A stretch of 64,000 nt of DNA from Rhizobium anhuiense. GTDB taxonomy: Bacteria; Pseudomonadota; Alphaproteobacteria; Rhizobiales; Rhizobiaceae. Positions 33,763 to 42,367 of this stretch are shown here, piece by piece. The stretch lies in the NCBI RefSeq assembly GCF_003985145.1, contig NZ_ML133530.1:124001-188000 (forward strand), given 5' to 3'. The position numbers and the translations under genes are program-made. The notes beneath the pieces were generated by a model. That model searched no databases. It was given only the letters and a program-made list of their open reading frames with translations, and was not told the DNA's origin. Every line of letters starts with the position of its first letter. Positions within the stretch are counted from its first letter, which is position 1.

Positions 33763-36393
33763 ATGGCCACCGAACGTTATAATCCGCGCGATGCCGAGCC
33801 CCGCTGGCAGCAGAAATGGAATGAAGACAAGGTCTTCGAGACCGACAATGCCGATCCGCGCGAAAAATATTACGTCCTCGAAATGTTCCCCTATCCGTCG
33901 GGGCGCATCCATATGGGCCATGTCCGCAATTACGCCATGGGCGATGTCGTCGCCCGCTATAAGCGCGCGCGGGGCTATAATGTGCTGCACCCGATGGGCT
34001 GGGACGCTTTCGGCATGCCGGCAGAGAACGCCGCCATGGAGCGCGGCGTGCATCCCGCTTCCTGGACCTACCAGAATATCGGCTCGATGAAGGCGCAGTT
34101 GAAGGCCATGGGGCTCTCGCTGGACTGGAGCCGCGAATTCGCCACCTGCGATGTCGAATATTACCAGCACCAGCAGCATCTCTTCCTGGATTTCCTGGAA
34201 AAGGGCTTGGTTTACCGCAAGCAGTCGAAGGTCAATTGGGATCCTGTCGACAACACTGTGCTCGCCAACGAACAGGTGATCGATGGCCGCGGCTGGCGTT
34301 CCGGTGCGCTGGTCGAACAGCGCGAACTGACGCAGTGGTTCTTCAAGATCACCGATTTCAGCCAGGATCTGCTCGACGCGCTGGACACGCTTGAACAGTG
34401 GCCGGAAAAAGTGCGGCTGATGCAGAAGAACTGGATCGGCCGCTCGGAAGGCCTGACGATTCGTTGGGAGATTGTGCCGGAAACGGCGCCTGCCGGCGAG
34501 AGCGAGGTCACGGTCTATACCACCCGGCCGGACACGCTGTTCGGCGCCTCCTTCCTGGCGATCGCCGCCGATCACCCGCTGGCAAAGGATGCCGCCTCAA
34601 AGAATGCCGATATCGAAGCCTTCTGCGAGGAGTGCCGCCGTGCCGGCACGTCGCTCGCCGCACTCGAGACCGCCGAAAAGAAAGGCATGGATACCGGTAT
34701 CCGCGTCAGGCATCCGCTTGATCCCTCCTGGGAGCTGCCTGTCTATATCGCCAACTTCGTCCTGATGGATTACGGCACCGGCGCGATCTTCGGCTGCCCG
34801 TCAGGCGACCAGCGCGACCTTGATTTTGCTCGCAAATACGGCCTGCCGGTCGTGGCCGTCGTCATGCCGAGGGATGGCGACGCTGCGAGCTTTGCCGTCG
34901 GCGATACCGCCTATGACGGTGAGGGCGTGATGATCAATTCGCGCTTCCTCGACGGCAAGACGACGGAGGAGGCCTTCAATATCGTTGCCGACCGCCTGGC
35001 GGCCGCTTCGCTCGGCAATGCGCCGCAGGGCGAGCGCAAGGTCAATTTCCGCCTGCGCGACTGGGGCATTTCTCGTCAGCGTTATTGGGGCTGCCCGATC
35101 CCGGTCATCCACTGCGATGATTGCGGCGTCGTGCCGGTGCCGAAGAAGGACCTGCCGGTCAAGCTGCCCGACGACGTCACCTTCGATCAGCCCGGCAACC
35201 CGCTCGACCGTCATCCGACCTGGCGTCATGTCTCCTGCCCGACCTGCGGCAAGGATGCCCGCCGCGAGACGGATACGATGGATACTTTTGTCGATTCGAG
35301 CTGGTATTTCACCCGCTTTACCGCGCCCTGGGAAGGAAAACCAACCGATCCCGAAGCCGCGAACCGCTGGCTGCCGGTCGACCAGTATATCGGCGGCATC
35401 GAGCACGCGATCCTGCACCTGCTCTATTCGCGCTTCTTCACCCGCGCCATGCGCGAAACCGGTCACGTGGCGGCCACCGAACCCTTCAAGGGTCTCTTCA
35501 CCCAGGGCATGGTGGTCCACGAAACCTATAGCCGCGGTGCCGGCGCCAGCCGCGAGTGGGTGGCCCCTGCCGATATCCGCATCGACGAACTCGACGGCAA
35601 ACGCCGGGCCTTCCTGCTGACCAACAACGAGGAAGTTGCGATCGGCTCGATCGAGAAGATGTCGAAGTCGAAAAAGAACGTCGTCGATCCCGACGATATC
35701 ATCGCCTCCTATGGCGCCGATACCGCCCGTTTCTTCGTTCTGTCCGACTCTCCGCCCGAGCGTGATGTCATTTGGTCCGAGGCGGGTGTCGAAGGCGCCC
35801 ATCGTTTCACCCAACGCCTGTGGCGGCTGATTTCGGAAGCCGCGGACGCACTCTCCGCCGTCGCAGCTGCGCCGGCGAGCGAGGGGGAAGCCTTGCCGAT
35901 CTCACAGGTCGCCCACAAGACGCTGAAGGCTGTCGAAAACGATTATGACAAGCTCTGGTTCAACAAGGCCGTCGCCCGCATCTATGAACTCGTGAACGCA
36001 CTGGCCGCACCGCTGACCAGGGTTGCGGCGGGCGAGGGTGATGCCGCCTATCGCGCGGCAGTCCGCGATGCCGCAGAGATCCTGATCCAGCTGGTCGCAC
36101 CGATGACGCCGCATCTGGCTGAGGAGTGCTGGACGGCGCTCGGCAATGAAGGGCTGCTTGCCCGGACAAGCTGGCCGCGCTACGACGAAACGCTCGTTGT
36201 CGAAAACGACGTCGTTCTGCCGGTACAGATCAACGGCAAGAAACGCGCCGAATTGACAATTTCTCGCGATGCAGATCAGAATGCCGTCACCGCCGCCGTG
36301 CTGGATCTGGATGCGGTGAAGAACGCGCTGAACGGACAGGCACCGAAGAAGATCATCGTGGTTCCCCAAAGGATTGTAAACATTGTCGTTTGA
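33763..36393 (+). CDS. leuS: Leucyl-tRNA synthetase
   Basis: Protein of 876 residues, full length. The class I motifs are HMGH at 50-53 (HIGH motif) and KMSKS at 632-636. Between them lies the CP1 editing domain (about 225-420) with TTRPDTLFGA and MDYGTGAIFGCPSGDQRD. It also carries a zinc-finger-like cysteine cluster near 455-510 (CDDCG, CPTCG). It charges tRNA-Leu. leuS, lptE and holA overlap or abut, which indicates one operon, an arrangement also known in other proteobacteria. Confidence 0.98.
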   Translation: MATERYNPRDAEPRWQQKWNEDKVFETDNADPREKYYVLEMFPYPSGRIHMGHVRNYAMGDVVARYKRARGYNVLHPMGWDAFGMPAENAAMERGVHPASWTYQNIGSMKAQLKAMGLSLDWSREFATCDVEYYQHQQHLFLDFLEKGLVYRKQSKVNWDPVDNTVLANEQVIDGRGWRSGALVEQRELTQWFFKITDFSQDLLDALDTLEQWPEKVRLMQKNWIGRSEGLTIRWEIVPETAPAGESEVTVYTTRPDTLFGASFLAIAADHPLAKDAASKNADIEAFCEECRRAGTSLAALETAEKKGMDTGIRVRHPLDPSWELPVYIANFVLMDYGTGAIFGCPSGDQRDLDFARKYGLPVVAVVMPRDGDAASFAVGDTAYDGEGVMINSRFLDGKTTEEAFNIVADRLAAASLGNAPQGERKVNFRLRDWGISRQRYWGCPIPVIHCDDCGVVPVPKKDLPVKLPDDVTFDQPGNPLDRHPTWRHVSCPTCGKDARRETDTMDTFVDSSWYFTRFTAPWEGKPTDPEAANRWLPVDQYIGGIEHAILHLLYSRFFTRAMRETGHVAATEPFKGLFTQGMVVHETYSRGAGASREWVAPADIRIDELDGKRRAFLLTNNEEVAIGSIEKMSKSKKNVVDPDDIIASYGADTARFFVLSDSPPERDVIWSEAGVEGAHRFTQRLWRLISEAADALSAVAAAPASEGEALPISQVAHKTLKAVENDYDKLWFNKAVARIYELVNALAAPLTRVAAGEGDAAYRAAVRDAAEILIQLVAPMTPHLAEECWTALGNEGLLARTSWPRYDETLVVENDVVLPVQINGKKRAELTISRDADQNAVTAAVLDLDAVKNALNGQAPKKIIVVPQRIVNIVV

Positions 36394-36904
36394 TATCGCT
36401 TGCAAGCTGGCTCGCAATGCCGGCATCGCCATGATCCTTGCCTCCGCGGCTTTTCTCTCTGCCTGCCAGGTCCGGCCGCTTTACTCCGAGAATTCCGGTC
36501 TCACCGAAAAGCTTTCCTCCGTCGGCTTTTCCTCGGCAGGCAGCCGGGTTGAACAGCAGGTTCGCAATCACCTGATCTTCTTTGCAGCACGTGGCGCCGG
36601 CGAAGCCGCAAACCCGCAATATCAGGTTGAGATGCACGCCACGTCGAGCGTCGCCGATACGCTGCTTCAGGAATCCGGCGATACGTCGAAAGCCGGCCGG
36701 GTGACCGTCACCGTCACCTACACGCTGCGTGCCATAACCGACAATCATGTCATCAAGGCCGGCAGCCGTCAGGCCACAGCGCTGGTGGATTTCTCCGAAC
36801 AGCAATTTGCCAAGCAGCGGGCGATCCGTGATGCCGAGAACCGCGCAGCGGATCAGGCGGCGGAATTCGTAGGGGCCGACATCGCCGCTGCCCTCAGCCG
36901 CTGA
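36383..36904 (+). CDS. lptE: LPS-assembly lipoprotein LptE
   Basis: Protein of 173 residues starting at TTG 36383, 11 bp inside the end of leuS, with AAAGGA upstream. A lipoprotein signal ends in the lipobox LSAC, with the modified Cys near residue 28. The short mature part (VRPLYSEN...) matches alphaproteobacterial LptE, which plugs the LptD barrel that inserts lipopolysaccharide in the outer membrane. An internal ATG at about 36431 would leave only a very short signal, so the TTG start is preferred. Confidence 0.85.
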   Translation: MSFDIACKLARNAGIAMILASAAFLSACQVRPLYSENSGLTEKLSSVGFSSAGSRVEQQVRNHLIFFAARGAGEAANPQYQVEMHATSSVADTLLQESGDTSKAGRVTVTVTYTLRAITDNHVIKAGSRQATALVDFSEQQFAKQRAIRDAENRAADQAAEFVGADIAAALSR

Positions 36905-36912
36905 GGCGAGAT

Positions 36913-37953
36913 GTGGCAGAGATAAAATCCCACGAATTCGAGACCTTTCTGCAGAAATCGGCGCGGAACTATCGGATCTTCGTCATCTATGGGCCGGATC
37001 GCGGCCTCGTTTCGGAACGGGCGGGTCTGCTTGCCGGTAAAAGTGGTGTGGCCCTCGACGACCCATTCTCGCTGACGAAGCTCGATATCGGCGATCTGCA
37101 GAAGGATCCCGGACGATTGGTCGATGAGGTCCAGTCGATCGGGCTGTTCGGCGGTGAGAAGCTGATTTGGATCCGCGGCGCCGCAAACGAAAAATACCTC
37201 GTCGATTCCCTGGCCCTGCTCGCCGAAAAGCCACTCGAAGCCGCCTATCTAGTCGTGGAGGCCGGCGACCTGAAAAAGGGTTCGCTGCTGCGCAAGACCG
37301 CCGAAGCCGCGCGATCTGTCATGACGATCCCCTCTTACGCCGATGACAGCCGTGCTCTGAATACGCTGATCGATACCGAACTCGGTGCAGAGAAACTCGG
37401 TATCACGCCGGCGGCGCGGCAGGCGCTGATCGCACTGATTGGCGGTGATCGCATCGCTTCCCGAAACGAGGTGCGCAAGCTCGCGCTCTATTGTCGCGGC
37501 GCCGATACGGTTGAAGAACATCACGTTACCGAAATAATTGGCGATGCCAGCGCGATCTCCGTCGACGATGCCGTCGACGCGATTCTCAGCGGCGATCTCA
37601 CCGCCTTTCTGCACGCCATGCAGAAGATCAGCAGTTCAAAAACCGCAATCTTTCTCGTGCTTCAGGCATGTCTGAAGCAGTTTCAGCTTCTCGATACGAT
37701 GCGCGCTGAAATGGAGGAAAAACGCCTGCAGCCGCCTCAGATCATGCAGACCATGGGGCGGCATCTGCATTTTCGCCGCAAGCCGATCATCGAACAGGCG
37801 CTGCGCCAATGGACCGCCGAAAGCATCGCCCGTGAATCCAATCGCCTGCAGGCCGCAATTCTGCAGAGTCGGCGGCGCCAGGTACTGGAAGACAGCGTTG
37901 CGATGCAAACGCTTCTTTCCACCACCCTTCAATCCGGTCGAAAATCGGCGTGA
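36913..37953 (+). CDS. holA: DNA polymerase III subunit delta
   Basis: Protein of 346 residues starting at GTG 36913, 8 bp after lptE. The sequence fits HolA: an N-terminal YGPDRGLVSERAG segment, a degenerate AAA-type domain, and a helical C-terminal collar (RPRRQVLEDS-type end, here SRRRQVLEDSVAMQTLLS). Delta opens the beta sliding clamp within the clamp loader. It is the third gene of leuS-lptE-holA. The gene ends facing parB. Confidence 0.92.
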   Translation: MAEIKSHEFETFLQKSARNYRIFVIYGPDRGLVSERAGLLAGKSGVALDDPFSLTKLDIGDLQKDPGRLVDEVQSIGLFGGEKLIWIRGAANEKYLVDSLALLAEKPLEAAYLVVEAGDLKKGSLLRKTAEAARSVMTIPSYADDSRALNTLIDTELGAEKLGITPAARQALIALIGGDRIASRNEVRKLALYCRGADTVEEHHVTEIIGDASAISVDDAVDAILSGDLTAFLHAMQKISSSKTAIFLVLQACLKQFQLLDTMRAEMEEKRLQPPQIMQTMGRHLHFRRKPIIEQALRQWTAESIARESNRLQAAILQSRRRQVLEDSVAMQTLLSTTLQSGRKSA

Positions 37954-37959
37954 TTTGGA

Positions 37960-38047
37960 GCGCTTCAGCTGCCAACCGAAGCACGCTCTGCCCCTTCACG
38001 CCCTTCTGGACGGAAAACCGCTTCGCTATTTTCTGGGAATCGCTCTA
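37960..38047. repeat. Rhizobial palindromic repeat, type C
   Basis: Read on the minus strand, the segment starts TAGAGCGATTCCCAG, then AAGCGGTTTTCCGTCC, and runs on for about 70 bp. This resembles a short repeat that recurs between genes of many Rhizobiales, as far as I remember it. It fills the gap between convergent holA and parB, and its edge supplies the TAG stop codon of parB. Confidence 0.55.
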
Positions 38048-38923
38048 ACGCCGCTCGAGCAAGCGGCAGATTTCCTCGAGCTGCTCCAGCGACTTGTAGG
38101 AAATTTTAATCTGCCCGCCACTGGTTTTGTGATTGATCGCAACGTCAAGGCCGAGGGCATCGGAAAGTGTTCTTTCCAGGGCCAGCGTGTCGGAATCCTT
38201 CTGATCGCGCCGTAGGGCCGGCGGAGGCTCGGATTGTGCCTTGATATTGTTCTGCGCCAGCTTCTCCGCATCGCGGACCGACATGCCCTTCGCAACGATC
38301 GTACGGGCAAGACTGGCCGGATCCGGCGTCGAAACCAGCGCGCGTGCGTGCCCGGCCGACAGGCTGCCGGCAGCAAGCAGATCACGAACCGGGTCCGGCA
38401 GTTTCAACAGGCGCAGAGAATTGGCAACGTGGCTGCGGCTTTTGCCGATGATCTCGCCGAGGTCGTTCTGGGTGTAGCCATATTCTGCGATGAGCTGCTC
38501 ATAGCCCAAGGCTTCCTCAAGCGGATTGAGATCCGCGCGCTGCACGTTTTCGACAATGGCGATTTCCAACGCCGTCTTGTCATCGACGTCACGGACAATG
38601 ACTGGAATTTCGATCAATCCGGCAAGCTGAGCGGCGCGCCAGCGGCGCTCACCAGCGATGATTTCATATCGATCCCGCGACATCGTTCGCACCACGATTG
38701 GCTGCACGATACCATGCTGACGAATGGAGCTTGCGAGATCGTGCAGCTCAGTGTCATCGAAGAAACGACGAGGATTGCGGGGGTTACGGCTGACGAACTC
38801 GATCGGGATCATCCTGTCGGCACTGATGGTCCGCTCGGCTTCCACCGGGACAGGCTGATCCATTTCGCCTATCAGCGCCGCGAGGCCACGGCCCAATCGC
38901 CTTTTCGATACATCGTCATTCAT
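38045..38923 (-). CDS. parB: Chromosome-partitioning protein ParB
   Basis: Protein of 292 residues. It has the N-terminal ParA-interacting start (RRLGRGLAALIG near 8-19), the CTP-binding ParB/Srx-type core (GIVQPIVVR, GERRWRAA, ENVQRADLNP), a helix-turn-helix (TQNDLGEIIGKSRSHVANSL) that reads parS, and a C-terminal dimer region. It spreads from parS as a CTP-dependent clamp and drives origin segregation with ParA. parB starts 32 bp after parA. Its stop codon lies in a palindromic repeat. Confidence 0.97.
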   Translation of the reverse strand: MNDDVSKRRLGRGLAALIGEMDQPVPVEAERTISADRMIPIEFVSRNPRNPRRFFDDTELHDLASSIRQHGIVQPIVVRTMSRDRYEIIAGERRWRAAQLAGLIEIPVIVRDVDDKTALEIAIVENVQRADLNPLEEALGYEQLIAEYGYTQNDLGEIIGKSRSHVANSLRLLKLPDPVRDLLAAGSLSAGHARALVSTPDPASLARTIVAKGMSVRDAEKLAQNNIKAQSEPPPALRRDQKDSDTLALERTLSDALGLDVAINHKTSGGQIKISYKSLEQLEEICRLLERR

Positions 38924-38955
38924 GATCTACACTCACCTACACCCCTGAAATGATA

Positions 38956-39750
38956 TTACGCGGCCAGTCTCTGGCGCTCCCGTTGAATGACCTCTGAGGC
39001 CAGTTGCAGATAGGCCTGGCTGCCCGCGCATTTCAGATCATAGAGAATAGCTGGCTTGCCGTAGGACGGCGCCTCGGACACCCGGACATTGCGCGGGATT
39101 AACGTATGGTAAACCTTTTCGCCGAGATGGGTGCGCACATCATTGACCACTTGCTGGGCGAGATTGTTGCGCGCATCAAACATTGTCAAGACGATCCCCT
39201 GGATATCCAGGCGCGGATTCACCGTTCGACGAACCTGGCTGACGGTCTCGAGCAACTGGCTCAGCCCCTCCAGCGCGAAAAATTCACATTGCAGCGGCAC
39301 CAGCACGGAATGCGCGGCCGCCATGGCATTCATCGTCAAAAGATTGAATGACGGCGGGCAATCCAGAAGAATATAGGAGAACGCCATTGCTTCGGGCGAA
39401 GACAAGGCTTTCCGTAATTTGAAGACTCGATCGCTTTGCTGCGAGATTTCCATCTCGACGCCAAGCAGATCCATCGTCGACGGGACGATAAAAAGATTGG
39501 GAACCACTGTTTCGAGCGTCACCTCGGTGATACCGCGATCACCAACCATCAGATCATAGGAGGAGAGTTTGCGATCGCGACGGTCGATACCGAGGCCGGT
39601 GCTGGCATTGCCTTGCGGATCGAGATCAACGATCAAGACACGCTCGCCAATGGCAGCAAGAGCCGTTGCCAGGTTGATTGCGGTGGTTGTTTTGCCAACA
39701 CCACCCTTCTGATTTGCGATGGTGATAATCCGGTGTCGTTCGCCAGCCAT
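38956..39750 (-). CDS. parA: Chromosome-partitioning ATPase ParA
   Basis: Protein of 264 residues of the short chromosomal ParA type without an N-terminal DNA-binding extension. The deviant Walker A motif NQKGGVGKTTTAIN lies near 13-26; LIVDLDPQGNASTGLG (Walker A') and YILLDCPPSFNLLT (Walker B) follow. With ParB it moves the origin region. It lies 19 bp after rsmG on the same strand, inside the run mnmE-mnmG-rsmG-parA-parB. Confidence 0.97.
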   Translation of the reverse strand: MAGERHRIITIANQKGGVGKTTTAINLATALAAIGERVLIVDLDPQGNASTGLGIDRRDRKLSSYDLMVGDRGITEVTLETVVPNLFIVPSTMDLLGVEMEISQQSDRVFKLRKALSSPEAMAFSYILLDCPPSFNLLTMNAMAAAHSVLVPLQCEFFALEGLSQLLETVSQVRRTVNPRLDIQGIVLTMFDARNNLAQQVVNDVRTHLGEKVYHTLIPRNVRVSEAPSYGKPAILYDLKCAGSQAYLQLASEVIQRERQRLAA

Positions 39751-39769
39751 TGCCGCAATATCCGATCTG

Positions 39770-40387
39770 TTAAACCAAGCGCCGGAGATTTGATACTTCC
39801 AAAATAACAGATTCCTGCTCGACGGCGCTCTTATGTTCTAACAGATCGAATTCCCACCGACCACGTGCTTTGTCGATTTCCCGCAGGTAATCCCGGCCTT
39901 TATGAAAAAAGCCACGGCAATTTTGCTTGCCCAGCATCCACGGAGCCGAATAGTCCATGAGCCCGTCCAGGTCGGCCAACGCTCGGGCTGAAATCGCACC
40001 GCAGTCGCCAATCTCGGCATAGGCATCTTCGATTCGATTGGTATGCACACTCCCACGCGCCTGCGTCTCTCGCAGCGCTGTCCGCAGAAAGGCCGCCTTT
40101 TTATGGTTGCTTTCGACCAGATGCACCCAGCCGCTTTGCAGCTCGGCCAGAAAAATCGCCGTAATAACGCCCGGAAAGCCCCCGCCACTGCCGAGATCAA
40201 CCCAGGTGATCGGTTGAGGATGGATCTGAAACACCTGGCTGCTATCAGCGATATGCCGGTGCCATAGATCTTCGAGTGTCGACGGCGCCACCAGATTGAT
40301 CGTTTTGGCCCACTTCTGAAAAAGTACCGCGAAGTGTTGAAGCCGTTCCTGTGTTTCACGTGAAACACGCAAACCGTTTAATTCCAT
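39770..40387 (-). CDS. rsmG: 16S rRNA (guanine-N7) methyltransferase
   Basis: Protein of 205 residues, normal length. WVDLGSGGGFPGVITAIF is the SAM-binding motif, and LVESNHKKAAFLRTALRE follows as usual. It methylates G527 (E. coli numbering) of 16S rRNA; loss gives low-level streptomycin resistance in other bacteria. The first codons (residues 7-12, RVSRET) are encoded by a perfect parS site. The start is ATG 40387; the family does not fix it tightly, but the following sequence is well placed. Confidence 0.95.
   Translation of the reverse strand: MELNGLRVSRETQERLQHFAVLFQKWAKTINLVAPSTLEDLWHRHIADSSQVFQIHPQPITWVDLGSGGGFPGVITAIFLAELQSGWVHLVESNHKKAAFLRTALRETQARGSVHTNRIEDAYAEIGDCGAISARALADLDGLMDYSAPWMLGKQNCRGFFHKGRDYLREIDKARGRWEFDLLEHKSAVEQESVILEVSNLRRLV
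40352..40367. promoter_or_regulatory. Perfect parS site inside rsmG
   Basis: TGTTTCACGTGAAACA is identical to the 16-bp consensus ParB-binding palindrome. It lies within the first codons of rsmG, 1.4 kb from parB and about 6.5 kb left of the putative origin. Confidence 0.95.
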
Positions 40388-40412
40388 TCTGAAAGACTTT
40401 CAAATCTCGTCG

Positions 40413-42290
40413 TCAGGCGCTTTGACGCTCGGCGGACGTTAGGCGGCGCAAATGCACAAGCAGCAATGCGATTGCCGCCGGCGTCATCCCCTCAACGACG
40501 GAGGCCTGGGCAATGTTGAAGGGGCGAGCCGCGCTGAGTTTCACCTTGAGTTCGTTGGAGAGGCCGGAAAGCGCATCGTAATCGAAATCGAGCGGTATCT
40601 GCCGTTGCTCGTCGCGTTGCTGATCGGCAATCGCCGTGGCTTGCCGATCCAGATAAACTGAATAGCCGGCCTCGATTTCCAACGCTTCCGCGACCTTGGA
40701 TCCCATCGTACCAAATGTCTCAGGCCAAACACGGCGAAGTTCAGCAAAATCATAATTTGGATAGGACAACAAATCATAAGCGGTTCGGCGCTGCCCATCG
40801 AGATTGATATTTAAGCCGGCCCGCCGCGCTTCATTCGGCGTAACGGTGAGCGACTGCAAGAGCGCTCGACCCATGTCCATCTCAGCCTGATAGGCTGTAA
40901 ATCGCTGCGCGCGTGCGCCGCTGGCGCAGCCCAACCGCATGGCCAATGGCGTCAACCGCATATCGGCATTGTCAGCACGCAAAGTCAGCCGATATTCCGC
41001 CCGCGAGGTAAACATTCGATACGGCTCCGTAACGCCACGTGACGTGAGATCGTCGATCATGACGCCAATATAGGAGCTGGTCCGACTAAAATGAAACGGA
41101 TCCGAATCGCTGCTCTGCAGTGCCGCGTTTAGACCGGCGGCCAAGCCTTGGGCGGCCGCCTCCTCATAGCCGGTGGTGCCATTGATCTGGCCCGCAAGAA
41201 AGAGACCTTTCAGCCGTTTGACTTCCAACGACGGCGTCAACTCTCTCGGGTCAACATGATCATATTCGATTGCATAGCCGGGTTGCAGAATTCTTGCCGC
41301 TTCAAGCCCGGGAATTGTCTTGATGAAATCTGCCTGGACGTCTGCCGGCAAAGAGGTGGAAATACCGTTCGGATAAACTGTGTCGTCGTCCAGTCCCTCG
41401 GGCTCGAGAAAGACTTGATGCCCATCCCGCTCTCCAAATTTTACCAGCTTGTCTTCGATAGACGGGCAATAGCGAGGACCGACGCCTTCGATCTGTCCGG
41501 AATACATCGCCGATCGCATGATGTTGTCGACAATGATGCGATGGGTCGCTTCAGTCGTCCTGGTGACCCCGCATTCGATCTGCGGCGTCGTAATCCTGTC
41601 GGTCATAAAGGAGAAGGGCACGAGTTCCTCGTCAGCCCCCTGCCGGCCGACGGATTGCCAGTCTATGGTCTTTCCGTCCAACCGCGCCGGTGTCCCGGTC
41701 TTCAGTCGTCCCAAGCGCAATCCCAGCCTGGCCAGCGTGGCAGACAGCCCGATCGACGGCGCTTCACCGACACGACCGGCCGGCGTCTTTTCCGAACCGA
41801 TATGAATAAGTCCACGCAGGAAGGTTCCAGTCGTCAAAACGACGGCAGGAGTCTTTAGGGTTCGACCATCCTTCATGACCACCCCGGCAACACGCCCGTC
41901 GACAACGTCCAGATCAAACGCATCGCCTTCGACGATGTCCAGACCAGGTGTGGCCTCAATCGCCGCCAGCATCGCCAAACGATAGAGCTTTCGATCGGCC
42001 TGGGTTCGCGGTCCTCGAACGGCTGCCCCTTTTTTCTTGTTCAGCATCCTGAACTGAATGCCCGCAGCGTCGGCGATACGACCCATCAGGCCATCCATAG
42101 CGTCGATCTCGCGAACCAAGTGACCCTTACCAAGCCCGCCGATTGCCGGATTGCAGGACATCACACCGATCGTGTCCCGCCTGTGCGTCACCAAGGCGGT
42201 TTTCGCACCGAGTCGCGCAGCCGCACTGGCGGCTTCCGACCCCGCATGGCCGCCACCGATCACGATCACATCATAGACATTATCGGTCAT
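40413..42290 (-). CDS. mnmG: tRNA uridine-5-carboxymethylaminomethyl modification enzyme MnmG (GidA)
   Basis: Protein of 625 residues. The FAD-binding loop IGGGHAGSEAASAAARLG near 11-28 and the later CNPAIGGLGKGHLVREIDA are the family's signature; the C-terminal helical part binds MnmE and tRNA. With MnmE it makes the (carboxymethyl)aminomethyl group at wobble U34. It lies 74 bp after mnmE, and two parS-like sites are in that gap. Confidence 0.97.
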   Translation of the reverse strand: MTDNVYDVIVIGGGHAGSEAASAAARLGAKTALVTHRRDTIGVMSCNPAIGGLGKGHLVREIDAMDGLMGRIADAAGIQFRMLNKKKGAAVRGPRTQADRKLYRLAMLAAIEATPGLDIVEGDAFDLDVVDGRVAGVVMKDGRTLKTPAVVLTTGTFLRGLIHIGSEKTPAGRVGEAPSIGLSATLARLGLRLGRLKTGTPARLDGKTIDWQSVGRQGADEELVPFSFMTDRITTPQIECGVTRTTEATHRIIVDNIMRSAMYSGQIEGVGPRYCPSIEDKLVKFGERDGHQVFLEPEGLDDDTVYPNGISTSLPADVQADFIKTIPGLEAARILQPGYAIEYDHVDPRELTPSLEVKRLKGLFLAGQINGTTGYEEAAAQGLAAGLNAALQSSDSDPFHFSRTSSYIGVMIDDLTSRGVTEPYRMFTSRAEYRLTLRADNADMRLTPLAMRLGCASGARAQRFTAYQAEMDMGRALLQSLTVTPNEARRAGLNINLDGQRRTAYDLLSYPNYDFAELRRVWPETFGTMGSKVAEALEIEAGYSVYLDRQATAIADQQRDEQRQIPLDFDYDALSGLSNELKVKLSAARPFNIAQASVVEGMTPAAIALLLVHLRRLTSAERQSA

Positions 42291-42312
42291 TCAAGACTCC
42301 AGATCGTGTGTA

Positions 42313-42328
42313 CGTTTCACGTGAAACC
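42313..42328. promoter_or_regulatory. parS-like site, mnmE-mnmG gap, first copy
   Basis: CGTTTCACGTGAAACC matches the parS palindrome at 14 of 16 positions; the symmetric inner 14 bases are intact and only the two outermost bases differ. It lies 22 bp before the mnmG start codon. Confidence 0.8.
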
Positions 42329-42351
42329 AGCCATAAACGTGACACCGATCG

Positions 42352-42367
42352 CGTTTCACGTGAATCA
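42352..42367. promoter_or_regulatory. parS-like site, mnmE-mnmG gap, second copy
   Basis: CGTTTCACGTGAATCA matches parS at 14 of 16 positions. It lies 39 bp from the first copy (start to start) and its last three bases reach into the mnmE stop codon. Confidence 0.7.
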
